Source: Platycnemis pennipes (lineage: Eukaryota > Arthropoda > Insecta > Odonata > Platycnemididae). From it: DNA of 64,000 nt. Within the stretch, counting starts at the first letter, position 1. The number at the start of each line of letters is the position of its first letter. The stretch lies in the NCBI GenBank assembly GCA_933228895.1, contig OW121854.1, positions 10,977,131 through 11,041,130 of the forward strand, in the 5' to 3' direction. The notes beneath the pieces are model-generated. The model saw only the letters and a list, made by a program, of their open reading frames with translations. It did no database searches and was not told where the DNA came from. Position numbers and translations under genes: made by a program. Below are positions 35,745 through 47,456 of this stretch, piece after piece.

Positions 35745-36290
35745 AATTTCACACAATGTCCCTCTTCAGCACCTTCTACCTCCCAACATTCCGTCCATGC
35801 TACCCGTTCTTCTCCTCCCTCTTCCCCGCTTACCCAACGCCCTTCCTTCAATCACCTCCTTCAAAACACCATCCCCTTTTATTACCTTTTCCATCCACAT
35901 CTTCTGCCATCTCCAAATTCCATCTATCTAATTTCTTTCCTCTCCTACCAATTCCAGCACTTCGTCGTTCGTCCTCCTTTCGACCCACTTTACTTTCTCC
36001 ATCCTTCTCCACACCCACGTTTCAATAGCCCCAAGTCTATTTTCACCTTCTTTCCGCAAAGCCCACGTTCCCGCACCATCTATTGACACGCTCCATATTG
36101 AACTTTTCACTAGTCTTATCTTCACGTCCCTATACAACGCCCCTACCGTTAGTTCACGACTACCAGTAAAAGCTTCTTTTGCCAATGCGATTCTCTATCT
36201 AAATTCAATGCTGCTATACTCTTTTTTATCCTGCACACTACCCAGGTAGCTAAATTGCCCCACATGCTCTAGCTTCTCCAGTATTTTTAG
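35745..36290 (-). mobile_element. RTE-like LINE C-terminal fragment (second family)
   Basis: The minus strand frame 35928-36185 reads GAGTWALRKEGENRLGAIET, WVWRRMEKVKWVERRTNDEV and LVGEERN, the region after the RT in RTE-like elements. Family members usually have EMWCWRRM here. Further frame-shifted sequence (LEKLEHVGQFSYLGS) reaches about 36290. Confidence 0.65.
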
Positions 36291-36299
36291 CAATACCTA

Positions 36300-36485
36300 A
36301 ATACCTTGTGGTGCCGCGAAGGGTTTTTTCGTAGAGGTATTTTGGATAGCACACGAAGCTCAGTACTCCGTCCGTCGGATGAGACGTTGAGCCTTGGTCC
36401 CATCGGCACCTTTTCGTTAAGAGCAGGCGAATGATGACGCCGGGTTTCTCTCCACCCTTTTTCCCTCCTTTCCCATCCCATCCTC
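36300..36485 (+). mobile_element. tRNA-derived SINE, body only
   Basis: CCGTCCGTCGGATGAGACG, TTTTCGTTAAGAGCAGGC and GACGCCGGGTTTCTCTCCACC match the SINE at 23190-23450. The tRNA head is not recognisable here. Confidence 0.68.
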
Positions 36486-36975
36486 AAAAAACCATTTCAT
36501 CCGGTCTGAAGTGTCTATATCAAGTCTATACCAAGTCAAGTCTATATCAAGTCTATACTTGAAAACACAAGTTGCGACGTTGCGTCACATGATTGGCGGG
36601 TGTTGTTGAGAATGGCTGCCTTGAGATAGTCTTTTTCTCTGCTTCCGTATTTTTCTCGGGACGAGTTTCCAAATATCCCTGAGCTGGTCTCCTCAATGCC
36701 GCATGGATCCTGATCGTTGGAGGACCTGTACAGTTATTTCATCTCGACGAAATTGTCATCCAGGAGATCAAATGTTCGATGACGGCAGATGATTTCCCTG
36801 GCTGGCGTAAGGGGCGACGGTGAGCCAGGTTTCTCAGAGTCCCCGACTTTGAACATAAAGCCTCGACCTACGCCTTCCGAGGCCAGGAGTACATCTTCCT
36901 TTGTGTGGACGACACTTTCGTCGTTAGGCCTCACGGGCTGTTGTACTCGCCAAAAATATACAGACTTCAGTTTTC
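36486..36975. other. unrecognised ORF and short tandem repeat
   Basis: At 36515-36562 AAGTCTATAC/AAGTCTATATC units repeat in tandem. A minus-strand ORF ends at 36734 (QQPVRPNDESVVHTKEDVLL and DLLDDNFVEMK) and looks more protein-like than average, but I recognise no family. It is cut at about 36970 by a LINE tail. Confidence 0.35.
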
Positions 36976-38150
36976 TACATCTACACGATACCCTGAAAGG
37001 CACCGCGAGGGCGTGTGGCAGGGGATGAAGATCACCGAGCATGCACTAATAAAATGCAAACAAGCAACTATAAGATCTCATGCACCTAGATTGTCAGTTT
37101 CTATAGTATTTAAGGGGTTGATACATGCATCATGCACTACAGACTACTCTAAAATATTACCCCTACCTATCCCTTTACTATGCTGCCTTTTATGCTGCCT
37201 ATGCTGTTCTTTTATAGTACATCTACATCTACACGATACCCTGCAAGCCACCGCGAGGGTGTGTGGCAGGGGGTGAAAATCACCAAGCGTGCACTACCGG
37301 CATGCAAACAAGCAACTATAGGGTCTCATGCAACTAGATTGCTAGTATCTATAGTATTTAAAGGGTTAATACATGCATCATGCACTACAGAACACTCTAG
37401 AATATTTCATATTTCCCCTACCGTTTCCTTTGCTATGCTGCCTATTGTGTTCTCTTATAGTACGGGGGACAAAATGACGTTTTGAATCTATCAGGGCGAC
37501 AATCTATCTCTCTAGTCTTATTTATCTGGTCGTATCTAGCATAAAACGATGGTGTTCTTAACATGTCTCTACACCTTAAGTAAAGCTATCCGATTGGAAT
37601 TTATCTTATAGATTTAATCTGTACCTTAACGTACGCTCTGATAATGATTCCGACCCAAATTCTTGTATTGATTCTGAAACACTACTCAACCTATCATAAC
37701 TCTTTTTAACGAACCTAGCTGTTCTACGCTGCACACTGTCTGGTTCTCTGATCAAACCTAATTCATTTGGATCCCATACACTGGCTGCATACTCAAGGTG
37801 GGGCCTAACTAGCGAAAAGTAACATCGCTCTTTTGTCTTCCCATCACATTTCCCAAGTGTCTTTCTATAAATCCTAGCTTTCTCTTCGCTCGGCCGCATA
37901 TTTCCAGGATGTGTCTTCCCCACGATGAAGTGATTGTTACACCTATATCTAATGGTTTGAACGTTTTCGATCTTCGAGTTACTAATTTTATAGGATCGCT
38001 CTATCGAATTATTCCTCTTCCAAAAATTGATAGCTGCTCAGTTTTTAAGGTTGAGTTCTAACTGCCATTTGTCGCACCACTCTTAAAATGCATCTAAATC
38101 CTTGCTAAGCGATTTTGTGATTTCTTCTTTTGATATACTTTTATGCTTTT
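36976..38150 (-). mobile_element. CR1/L2 LINE copies (subfamily B), one UTR inserted beside a longer copy
   Basis: A UTR-only copy (tail at 36977, to about 37212) abuts a longer copy (tail at 37213). The longer copy has UTR, post-RT frame 37606-37923 (SLVRPHLEYAASVWDPNELG, RTARFVKKSYDR) and decayed RT to about 38150. The two UTRs are near-identical direct repeats. Confidence 0.76.
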
Positions 38151-38748
38151 TATCCAAAAAAACAGATGAGGCTACACATCCATGCAAGACATATCAACGT
38201 GTGGATGAATTAGTTTCACTTTAAATGATGGAAAAGGAAATTTTTTTAATAATTATTTAAGGTGTTTGTAGTAATAATGATAAATGTATTAGTTTTTGAT
38301 AGTTGCGGATGGCAGCGTAGCTTTGATTTTCTTTTTCAACAATGTGAAACGCAAAATATGAAGGAACGTTCAACAAAATGTCAGTGGTATCTTTTCATGA
38401 TGCACGTAAAAATTCAATGGTTCATTTTAAACGTATTTAATCAATTTTCGAAACTTGATCTCCTCCTTAAGTATTAAATTTGGAGGCACGGAACAAACAC
38501 TATCGTCTTCCTTTTTAAATTTCGATCATTGAGATGCAATTACCGTCTTAAATCTGAACAAAACCCAAATTTTGCGATATACATAGCAACAAATAAACAA
38601 AAGAGAAGTCAATGCCGTACAATCTGTGCGCTCGGTAAGCCACTATCGCTTTGCATTTGTGTATACACGCTGCTATGCATAGTATGTAGTAATAGTGGTA
38701 GAAATCAGTTGTAATATCGAATTAGAAGGCTATAGTTGTAGTCTGATT
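38151..38748. other. no gene recognised
   Basis: AT-rich sequence with only short uninformative ORFs (for example 38262-38477). Confidence 0.4.
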
Positions 38749-38881
38749 CCTGGGGGGGTGTGCTTGAATCGTTCGAGATTGATTCCGGTACGGAATAATC
38801 CCGGACACAATGTAAAAACATACAAGTGACTTAGTTACGTACCGGAATCAATCCCAAGCGATTCAAGCACACCCCCCCAGG
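38749..38881. repeat. 44-bp-arm hairpin (MITE-like)
   Basis: Arms 38749-38792 and 38838-38881 are inverted with 41 of 44 positions pairing, around a 45-bp spacer. The outer ends are CCTGGGGGGGTGTGCTTGAA and its complement. No target duplication is clear. Confidence 0.7.
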
Positions 38882-39367
38882 GGAGCATGAGAAACAGCAT
38901 GAAAAATTAACGGTAAGGGAGAACCACTGCATTTGTTGCGTCATTGGAACAAGATGGCGACTTCTCCCATTGTTTGCGAAAGTGGGACTTACCGGGAGAA
39001 TGCGTAGCAAACCTCCGTGGGTCAGCCAGTAATATGTAGAGTCGAAGTATTCCTCGACAGTCGAAAAACGCGCGCGCGCCGAGGGCACACCGCTTGGTGG
39101 TTTCCAATGTGGCCGCGGGGAGCGCGCACGCGCGCTCTACCACCCTGTCGGCAAAGAGTCAAACTACTCGAAGTTGGGATACTGCGCGACGACGAAATTC
39201 GAAGCGTCCAAATTGTCATCCAACAAACTGATCTTTTCGCGAGCTACAGGAGAAAACGTGCAGTGATATGGTGGCAGCGACAGCAGGCTAGTTTCTCATT
39301 ATTCGTTTTATACTCTTGATCGAAAGTTTATAATTACTGGAGTATACGTATTTTGAACCATTCGAGT
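38882..39367. other. CpG-rich patch, no gene recognised
   Basis: About 39060-39140 contains dense CpG (CGCGCGCGCGCC and GCGCGCACGCGCGC). It could be a promoter-type island or a transposon piece; nothing in the ORFs is recognisable. Confidence 0.35.
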
Positions 39368-39371
39368 TTAA

Positions 39372-39880
39372 GGAGGTTACACCGTGACTCCGAGATTCAA
39401 TATCCCGTAAAAGAGCTATATAGCTTATAGGTATATATTCATTAAATAACATATGTTATTTAATGAATAAATACCGATCCAGAAAAACACGTATATGGAA
39501 AATCATATAAAGGGTGATAACGCATACACAATAATTGTATGTGTATGCTATTACATAGCGCGTTGTAGTTGAATTCTATTTTTTACAAGCTCTTTTAACT
39601 CATTTTGACATCGAAACAAGACTGACGTGTTGTTGCCACGTTTAAATTACAAAATGATAATACATGATCAATCCCGCTAATACAAATTCTAAAATAGGTT
39701 AAATATTTTCGCACAAAGTTTGAAACTATTCCATTGCAAATACAACTTTTGTTTTGAATTTAATAATATTGATATTTTTGAAAACTGTTTGGCAACAATG
39801 ACGCTGCTACCATTTGGATGCATTGGTATTAATTACAATTGGTATTAATGACATTTACTTCGTAATTCGGTGGAGCCTCA
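39372..39880 (+). mobile_element. TTAA-type MITE
   Basis: The left end, GGAGGTTACACCGTGACTCC after TTAA (39368-39371), is the same as at 48694. The right end, GGTGGAGCCTCA, is the degenerate partner of GGTGGAGCCTCC. Inside, 39436-39469 is a perfect 34-bp palindrome. Flanking TTAA suggests piggyBac-type mobilisation. Confidence 0.55.
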
Positions 39881-40731
39881 TTATAACGAAGCAGTGTTTG
39901 CGCGGAAATAGCAGAAAAGCCATTTTTTCAGATTAATAACGTAAAGATAAATGTCGTTTTGGCGAAAAACTAATATAAGATGCGCAATTTTATGTAGTAT
40001 TTAGCATCGCATAAAAGTGCTCACCTTACCAGACTTGTTTAATTGATATTAATAAATGTTTGCTCAAAAAAAAAGCGTAAAAGCCTTAGTTACATGAAAG
40101 TGGCGCTACAGCATGTTGTAATAATTGGCAACGGTACTTGTGACGGAACGTGCTTACAAATCTATTTGCTCACTTAATTTAGGAATATACTATACGAAGT
40201 TCCTTCTTGTATTTTTATGTAATTTAAATATTTCATTGGTTATTGACATGGTGTTACTATGGTCTGTATTTTATATCTTGGCAGTGACGTCACGCCGCTG
40301 AGTTGCCATTTTGTTTTGGATGCTCTCTACTTCGTTTTCTCTCTCACACAGTTTGATGAACAATCGACTAACGTTTTCCGGTGTATAATCAAAGTTTTTC
40401 TTTGATTAAATATTCTAACAGAATAGTTTTTTGGAAGTGAAGTTATTTTCCGTTAGTTTCCCTTTAATTCTTTGCCAGGAATCAAAGGCGTCCTCAATCT
40501 CTTATTTATTTATACGTATTCGCCACGAGTTGTGCAAGTCATCTCTCATGGAACATCGGAGGCAGCATACCTAACTAAAATGTTCAATTTCAGTGAATTA
40601 AGCAAAAGTGTTTCAAGCATTTAAGTTATTAGGGTGGAGTGTAATATTTCTCTAAAATGGATATTCATTACTTGTTGCGAAGAAAATTACGATTATTGAA
40701 AAGGAAGAAAAATTTGTGAATTCGGAGTTAA
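39881..40731. other. MITE-related and unrecognised sequence
   Basis: About 40030-40230 shares GTGGCGCTACAGCATGTTGT and GGCAACGGTACTTG-type words with the MITE family. A GTGACGTCACG site at about 40287 is followed by TTGCCATTTTG. No coding sequence was recognised. Confidence 0.4.
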
Positions 40732-41462
40732 GGAGGTTGGCTCGCGACTGCATGAGTCAAGTTGTCCGAGGAATCTTATTAATTTAAGTACGAGTATATG
40801 CCTGCTAAGTGATCCTTACTTCACAAAGAAAATTACCTAGATATAGAAAGTCATAAGTATCACAAGAAATACGATGTAAAGTCGAAGGATTTCTTTTTTA
40901 TGATAATTTTAATCAGCTCGACGATGGAGTCAATTCGTCATTTACTTTAACGAAATAAATTCATGTACTCAATGAATTTACTAATGTATAACACCAGAAT
41001 ATTACTATCAAACGTTATGATACAATATTTTTCTGAAATATGCTTTAATATCTCATTAGTAATGGTATTATTCATACGCCATTCATTTTGGCTAGAGCGA
41101 CCGCAGCGCCACTTGAAGACAGCTAACGTATTTCGTCTGCTATATGCGCAGAAATTGGTGGATTTAGCGAAAAATACGGTGGGTTGATGCCTTTTTTTTC
41201 GTGTCATTTTATTTCTTGTGAAATTACGCATAAAATATCATTTTTTGCAAAAATGACATGTCACTATGGTATTTTTAAACGTTATATTCCCATGTGATGG
41301 CCATTCTCTCCGTTAATCGTATGTTGTTTCAAATGCAATTTGTGGAAAAAGGAGTATGGGTTGGTGTAATTATCTTTACTTTATTAGTTAGAGGAACTTT
41401 AGTTCTATAAGTGTTGAAAATACAAACAAATTACATAACTTTCACTTTTCGATTCAACCTCC
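40732..41462. mobile_element. TTAA-flanked MITE
   Basis: TTAA (40728-40731) then GGAGGTTGGCTCGC at the left, and CAACCTCC then TTAA (41463-41466) at the right, give an 8-bp terminal inverted repeat GGAGGTTG with TTAA target sites. The interior has no coding signature. Confidence 0.55.
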
Positions 41463-41923
41463 TTAAAAACTGGTTTTTTTGTCAAAAACGACAAATTGAA
41501 TGCAATAAATAAATTCTCCATATCTTTTTTCGTTCGGTAAAATAAATTTAATTCAATACCTTGTGCGCAAGTAATTTAAAGTAGAAAATGAAGAAACGCA
41601 TGCACTGAATCCAAAACTTTTCTTATGGGAGTAAAATTTAATAATGAAGACGTAAAACCAAACCTTAAAATTTGTTTACGCAAAAATCCTTTCTTAATGC
41701 GCCCCTTGTATTAATTCTCTTTCAAATACAACTCTTTGTTTTGAATTTTATTAATATTCGTATTTTTGAATAGTTTGGCAACAATGACGCTGCTACCATT
41801 TGGAAGCATTGGTATTAGTTACACCATGTCAATAATCAATGATATATTTAAATTACATGCAAATATAAAAAGGACCTTGGTAAGGTATATTCCTTAATTA
41901 AGTTAGTAAATAGGCTTGTAAGC

Positions 41924-42725
41924 AAAATAGGATTTAATTCTTTCCCGGCGAATTATTTTCGTAAAGTCAAAAGTAAAGTTTCGTAAAGTTTCGTAATTAT
42001 TTTAAAAGAACCTTCAATGCTCGTGGGTCGGAAGAGGCTGAAAAGTCAAAACCTGTAGCCAGGGCCGTTTTGCCGTATTTGTCAACAGTCTCTACCAAGA
42101 TCTCGAGAATTCTCAAGAGATATAACATAGATACGGTCCATAAGCCAATAAGTAAACTGAGAGACCAACTAGTTAAGGTGAAGGACCCCGTAGGCCTAAT
42201 GACCCCTGGTGTCTACCAGATCTCTTGCGAATGTGGCGAAGTCTACGTGGGGGAGACTGGTAGAACGATTGCCACCAGGCTTGAGGATCATCGGAGGCAT
42301 TTTAGGCTTGGACAACCAGACAAGTCTGCTGTGGCGGAACATAACATCACACGGGACCACAGGATAAAATGGGATAGTGCAAAATTAATCTGCCGCTCAA
42401 ACAACTTCTGGGACAGGCTTGCTAAGGAGGCCATTAGGATCCAGCTAAACAAAAATAATTTTAATAGAGACACGGGTTCTTAAATTAGCAATTCGTGGAA
42501 TCCCATTTTATATAAAATAAAAAACGATAGAACTCCTCCTTATCCAAATTTCGAAGATCCTTCCGGCCAATCAGGAGTAACCTGATTGTTGCAACCGTTT
42601 ATAGATACGCCTCAACGGCTTTAATTTACTCACTCACCCTGAAGACGATGGACGAGTCGTCCGTTGAAACGTTGGTGTTATACCAATATTTAACCCGGTG
42701 GAAAGCCCGAGAAGACTTTACGAAA
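41924..42725 (+). mobile_element. Penelope-like element, 5'-truncated
   Basis: The insertion is bounded by GGCTTGTAAGC on both sides (41913-41923 and 42726-42736), and the site is single in the related MITE at about 49130. It carries a GIY-YIG endonuclease frame and a 3' region with CTGAAGA, a GGACGA/TCGTCC stem and GAAACG (42642-42674), then AACCCGGTGGAAAGCCCGAG. These are typical of Penelope-like retroelements. Confidence 0.83.
42070..42483 (+). pseudogene. Penelope-like GIY-YIG endonuclease domain (C-terminal part of polyprotein)
   Basis: The frame is open for 137 codons with a natural stop. GVYQISCECGEVYVGETGRT holds the GIY-YIG core in the Penelope form (VYQI...YVGET), preceded by the CxC pair, and is followed by R..RLEDHRRH and a late acidic/asparagine helix (EAIRIQLN). 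The domain nicks target DNA to prime reverse transcription. The reverse transcriptase that should lie upstream is absent because of 5' truncation, so the product is not expected to work alone. The reading frame itself shows no internal damage, which suggests a fairly recent insertion. Confidence 0.82.
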
Positions 42726-43157
42726 GGCTTGTAAGCATATTCCGTCAAAAGTACCGTTGGACCGTTGCCAGTGATAACAACATACTGTAGCGCCACTTTC
42801 AAGTAACTAAGGATTTTCTGCTTTTTTCAAGCAAACATTTATTAATATCAATTAAATATATGTGGTAAGGGGAGCACTTTTTTACAATGCTACATTCTAC
42901 ATAAAATTGCGCATCTTACATTAGTTTTTCGTCAAAACGACATTTCTCTTTACATTATTAATCTGCAAATTTTTTTGCAACAGCCGTGCTCTGCCGTATA
43001 ACCACGTATAAAATTGCTGATTTACAACGTATTTTTTCTTCAAATATATTATAGAAAGGCCATATTATTTCATTGCCAATCGATAGAAGGGCCAAAAAAC
43101 GATGTGTCCTGAAATTTTCACAAAAATGACATCTATTTTATAATTCGGTGGAGCCAC

Positions 43158-43545
43158 CTTAATTATCGTGAAAAAATGATCGTTTTTGTCGGGAATGTTT
43201 TTCCGTATTCGCCACCTTTAAGCATTGATGACATATACCCTCCTGAAAAAAAATACCCACTCATACAATCCCGGCAACATAGCGAAATTCGACTGTGTTG
43301 AAAAATTTAGTTTAAGTCTACCGGGAAATTGGTCACCTAAATTACTGATTTTCAACTTCAGGTTCTAATAACTCTCGATCGACCGGATGTAACCGTTTTT
43401 AAACGCTACTTGTAGGCAATGTGACTTAATTACATTTATTTCAAGTGTCCAAAAACGATTGACAACAGAAGGTGGAATCCACATCTTCATCAAGGGGTTT
43501 TGTTTCTAAGTGCTTATATTCGATAAAAATTGCTTATTCGTGAAT
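43158..43545. other. no gene recognised
   Basis: No domain or repeat signature was recognised between the MITE and the next LINE tail. Confidence 0.4.
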
Positions 43546-44712
43546 ACGTCTACATCTACATAATACCCTGCTAGCCACCACAAGGGTGTGTGGCAGGGGG
43601 TGATTGCTCACCAAACATGCACTACATATCATGCATAATAAAGGAATAGTATTAATACAAGAGTCAGAACTACACTATTTAAAAAAGATACAAATTGAAA
43701 AGCAAACATGCAAAAACATTCTGTTAGTAGGGTTAGCTTTAAGTACTCATACCAACATGCAGCTACCAATGCTATTCATTGCTACTCTCCGATAGGACAT
43801 ATTTACCGTTATTCGTATCTCTAATTGTGCGAGGGAAAAAGGACATTTTGAATCGGTCAGTTCGGCAATCAATTTCTCTAACTTTATGATTATGGTCCAG
43901 TCTGCCATAGTAAGTTGGGGTTCGCAAAATATTTTTAATATCATCACTGAAAATATTGCCTTGGAATTTGTGTAAGAGATTAAGTCTAAATTTCAACCTG
44001 CGATCTGACAATGATTCCCATTTCAATTCATTTAATAGACTTGTTACGCTAACATAATTATCGTATCGTCCCTTTACAAATCTTGCCGATCTTCGCTGCA
44101 CACGTTCAAATTCATTACTTAGACCGATCTCGTAGAGATCCCATACACTGGCAGCATATTCCAAATGAGGTCTTACAAGGGAAAAGTAGCTGATTTCTCG
44201 TACATGATCGTCACATTTACCAATACTCTTTTGATGAAACCCAATTTACGATTAGCTTGACCCATTATTTCACGTATATGTTTACCCCAGGAAAGATCAT
44301 GTGTCAGTCTTATTCCAAGATATTTAATGGATTCCACGTTTGTTAATTCATTATTACTTATTTTGTATGTGCTAGGAGGAGAACTATTCTTTTTCCAAAA
44401 ATTCATTGCTACACATTTTTTAAAATTTAATTCTAACTGCCATGTATCACAACAATTTTTGATTGCTTATAGGTCATCATTTAAATATTGCTTATCGTTT
44501 GGGCTTAGAATTTCCCTGTACACAACTGCGTCATCGGCAAATAGACGAAGCTTACTTTTTACCACCTTACTGGTATCATTAATGTACAGAAGGAACAGGA
44601 GTGGACCTATCACACTACCTTGTGGGACACCCGAAGTGACTTCAATTTTCGGTGAGGTAACACCGTCCAAACGAATAATTGTAATGGACCCTCTTATCCA
44701 GCGTTTATTCTG
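43546..44712 (-). mobile_element. CR1/L2 LINE with RT (subfamily A)
   Basis: Tail, hairpin (loop ACAAGGG type) and UTR run from 43546. The post-RT domain is 43772-44164, a one-base deletion at about 44220 shifts the frame, and then NNELTNVESIKYLGIRLTHD and RT (LRLFADDAVVYREI, SGVPQGSVIGPLLFLLYIND) reach about 44712. It extends further into the RT than other A copies. Confidence 0.82.
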
Positions 44713-44734
44713 AAATTCGCTCCAAGTGCTGCCG

Positions 44735-44850
44735 AACCCGGGTCATGACCAAGGGCATTGCCTGATGGGGTTCGTTGGGTTGGTGCGGTGGCAAGAGTCC
44801 TCTCATCCCGAGGGCCTGGGTTCGAATGCGGAACATGCTCTAATTTTTAT
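44735..44850 (+). mobile_element. tRNA-like SINE head
   Basis: TTGGTGCGGTGGCAAGAG resembles an A box and GGGTTCGAATGCG a B box, about 50 bp apart, with tRNA-like stems between. The body does not match the other SINE, so it may be a second family or a tRNA relic. Confidence 0.5.
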
Positions 44851-45213
44851 TACTCTTTGAATTTAAAGTTTATTGGCTAAAACTTACTTGACGAAAATTT
44901 TGCAGAAGATTGAATTTGTGTTACAAAGATGTTACTCTTTCTCAAATTGCACGTTTTCGGCAGCTTATATAAAAGCACGACGTCATCGCATGACGTCACG
45001 GCACGATATCACTATGGGCGTTTTTTATCTCTTGTATGTGGAGGTAGGTTGTTTAATGGCGAGAACGCTTGCAGTTACCTCATTTGTTTATTGTTTGTTG
45101 GCCAGAACGCATCTCATTTGTTTAATGCTATAAGCGAATGTATTTCGATCTTTTATTTAAGCAGTATGGATTGTAACGAGAAAATCGTCCACAAAAAAAA
45201 TATATTTTATATA
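44851..45213. other. no gene recognised
   Basis: It contains a CATGACGTCACGG site at about 44990. The overlapping ORFs 44873-45378 have no recognisable domain. Confidence 0.4.
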
Positions 45214-45848
45214 TGGGTCATTCCACCTCAATTCAACAAACGTTTGTCCCTTACTCCGATTTTGATAAAAATTGGTGTATGGGAACGAAATCAACTCAAA
45301 CTGAATATCCTCAAACAGTTTTGTGAAAAAAAAAATTTTCAGCGAATTATGCATATTTTAATATTTTCGCATTTTTAGCAAAAATCCGTGCCTTAAATCA
45401 TATAATTACTTATATCTCCGCTTGTAATAGTCATACAGCAATGATTAATAGCTCTTTTAAAAGCTAAATCATTGTTAAATTCGAATATGTAAATAAAAAA
45501 TTACTTTCTTCTATACCATATTGCTGTTAATTACTAATGTTTAAAAAAGTGTTAATAAACTTTTCTCAAATACTCCATCTCAGAATCGTCCGAAACTTTT
45601 TTTTCGTAATCTAAACATACCCAGCTAACTATTTCAAAAATAAAAGTTAGTGGCAATTCATAAATGCGTTTTTTATAAATATTTAAACATTTACAATTTT
45701 CTCTTGCACGGCCCGTCGAGTCCCCCATTCGGAATACATGCAGCAGAAACGCGATGTAAGCCTAAAAATTTCCAAATTGCTCAAGCTCGTGTCTATATGA
45801 GATAAAAATATATTATAAACTATAAATGTTAACAACAATTGTTATTTG
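45214..45848 (+). repeat. left long terminal inverted repeat
   Basis: It pairs with 47457-48090. It starts TGGGTCATTCCACCTCAATT and ends near AACAATTGTTA. Confidence 0.8.
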
Positions 45849-46589
45849 TTCTGTTAAATGGATGTTTGCAGAGAAATTTACCATTGAGCCCCACTTAAGT
45901 TTCCAGGCGGATTAGCTTTCATTTGAGCTAAAAATCTGTGACAATTATTATGAAAATACTTTTTAAGAATCATCAAGTATAGTTCATTGATGAAATCAAA
46001 TGAAAATAAATTACAATTATGGAAAGTTTGCATCATTTGTTCTAGCAGAAAAATTTCATCGTTTTTGCTATCTCACACTTTTTATCTCTATGGACAAATT
46101 TACTGCAATCTCCGATTTTAGTGTAAAAATATTTTTTATCGATTCAAAAACATTTAATTTTTAATTCTAGTCGAGAGCCTGCAGCTGTGGCTTTTCGTGC
46201 ACTGAGACGTTTTTACGTAAACGGAGCTCTCTCTAAAAAGAAATATTTTATGGCACCTACCGATTAGGGCAAGAGGGTAAAAACCTTTCCACTTCCTTTC
46301 AGAACCCTATTTTTATGACCCCGTTGGTGGCTAATTCTGCACATTGCGGTATGTGCCTAAAAGCTTGAAGGAAGAGCACCTAGCTGCACATTTTTTTGTT
46401 GACAGCCGCGTTTATTCACCGAAGAAGTCTCAGTTTGTTTGTGTCTGTCACCGTGTGTGCATCTTCTTATTCGAGAGCTGTCTGCCTTCTCTTTTTTCTC
46501 GTACATAGTTTTTGTAAACCAATTTCGGAAATTTCATCGATACCTGCATATGAAAATGTTTTGTGTCCAATTGTGTCCAAAAATTTGCT

Positions 46590-47433
46590 CCATCCAGTAC
46601 GAGGAGGAAAGTGTTCGCGAGACAGTGTATTTAAATGTATCGAAGAAATCTGCAGCTCATCGAGGATAGAAGAGTTGTCAAAGTGGAAACCGTGTGCGTT
46701 AACCATGAAAAATCGTTTCTTCCTTTCTATTCAAAGCGTCAAAAACAGTGTTGTAATACACTTAAGCTGCATTGCAATGTCCCTAGGGTTAATTTATATA
46801 CAATTACTACCAATTACAAATCGAAAATTTTCAGCACTAGAGCGATGTCTTTGGTCGAGGACAGAAAATTGTGTCGTCAGTGCAGAGTGTTTCTGTATAA
46901 GGGAGTCGCGAAAGGTGACACACCAAGGTAGTCCCATCAGTCATCAAGAAGACGTTCCTGAACAGTTTGTGGCTGCAGAAGATGTACTGTCACAACTGGA
47001 GCTTTCTGGTTTGCAATTTGTGGAGACTCAAGTTTCCCTACCTACAAACAACTCCAGCAATGACAGTGACTCACAAGGAGAGAGCAATGGTGCACCTTAT
47101 TCACCTCGTCAAGCTGTGCTATAAAAAATCAACTTGAGTTTATCTGAAATCGGTACATCACCAGTAATTGGAAAAAAATTGAGAAGTAGAAAATACTCTA
47201 AAGAAAAAAATTTATAAAATTACTTCTGTTTATCGAAGAGCAATCGAGAAAGTATCGGGAAAAGCAAAAACTTCCTTCGGCCCATAAGAGTTAGCAGGGT
47301 TTGAAATGGGAAGTCAACTCAAGGAAAAATTTGCTGAAGCTAATTCCTACAGTGAAAAAATTTTAGTCCTGTCTGCACTGCCTAAAAGCTGGAGTGTGGC
47401 AAAAATTCAAGAGGAATTTGGATCAACTGAATA
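46590..47433 (+). pseudogene. decayed ORF of the long-TIR element
   Basis: Pieces in different frames read VCVNHEKSFL..., QCCNTLKLH, SLVEDRKLCRQCRVFL, then an acidic/serine-rich stretch ending GAPYSPRQAVL, LSEIGTSPVIGKKLRSRKYS, and finally KILVLSALPKSWSVAKIQEE with a stop at about 47431. The CxxH, CC..H and CxxC pairs suggest a zinc-binding N-terminus, and the LPKSWS segment resembles a recurrent motif in transposon-linked proteins of unknown function. The catalytic part expected downstream is missing: the right terminal repeat begins about 25 bp after the stop. At least three shifts or stops break it. Function unknown; homology is from memory. Confidence 0.5.
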
Positions 47434-47456
47434 GTTAGCTCGAAAAGTGAAATAAT

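Larger units (their letters stand above)
41470..43157 (+). mobile_element. TTAA-type MITE split by a Penelope-like insertion
   Basis: Sequence at 41730-41923 (GACGCTGCTACCATTTGGAA...) and 42737-43157 (to GGTGGAGCCACC then TTAA) is collinear with the uninterrupted copy at 48960-49561. The left border is not exact. Confidence 0.55.

Noticed and set aside
46396..47124. 242-codon ORF with hydrophobic N-terminus as a host membrane protein
   Set aside because: It lies inside the long-TIR element, and the recognisable Cys/His pieces are in other frames, so the hydrophobicity is a frame artefact in its first part.
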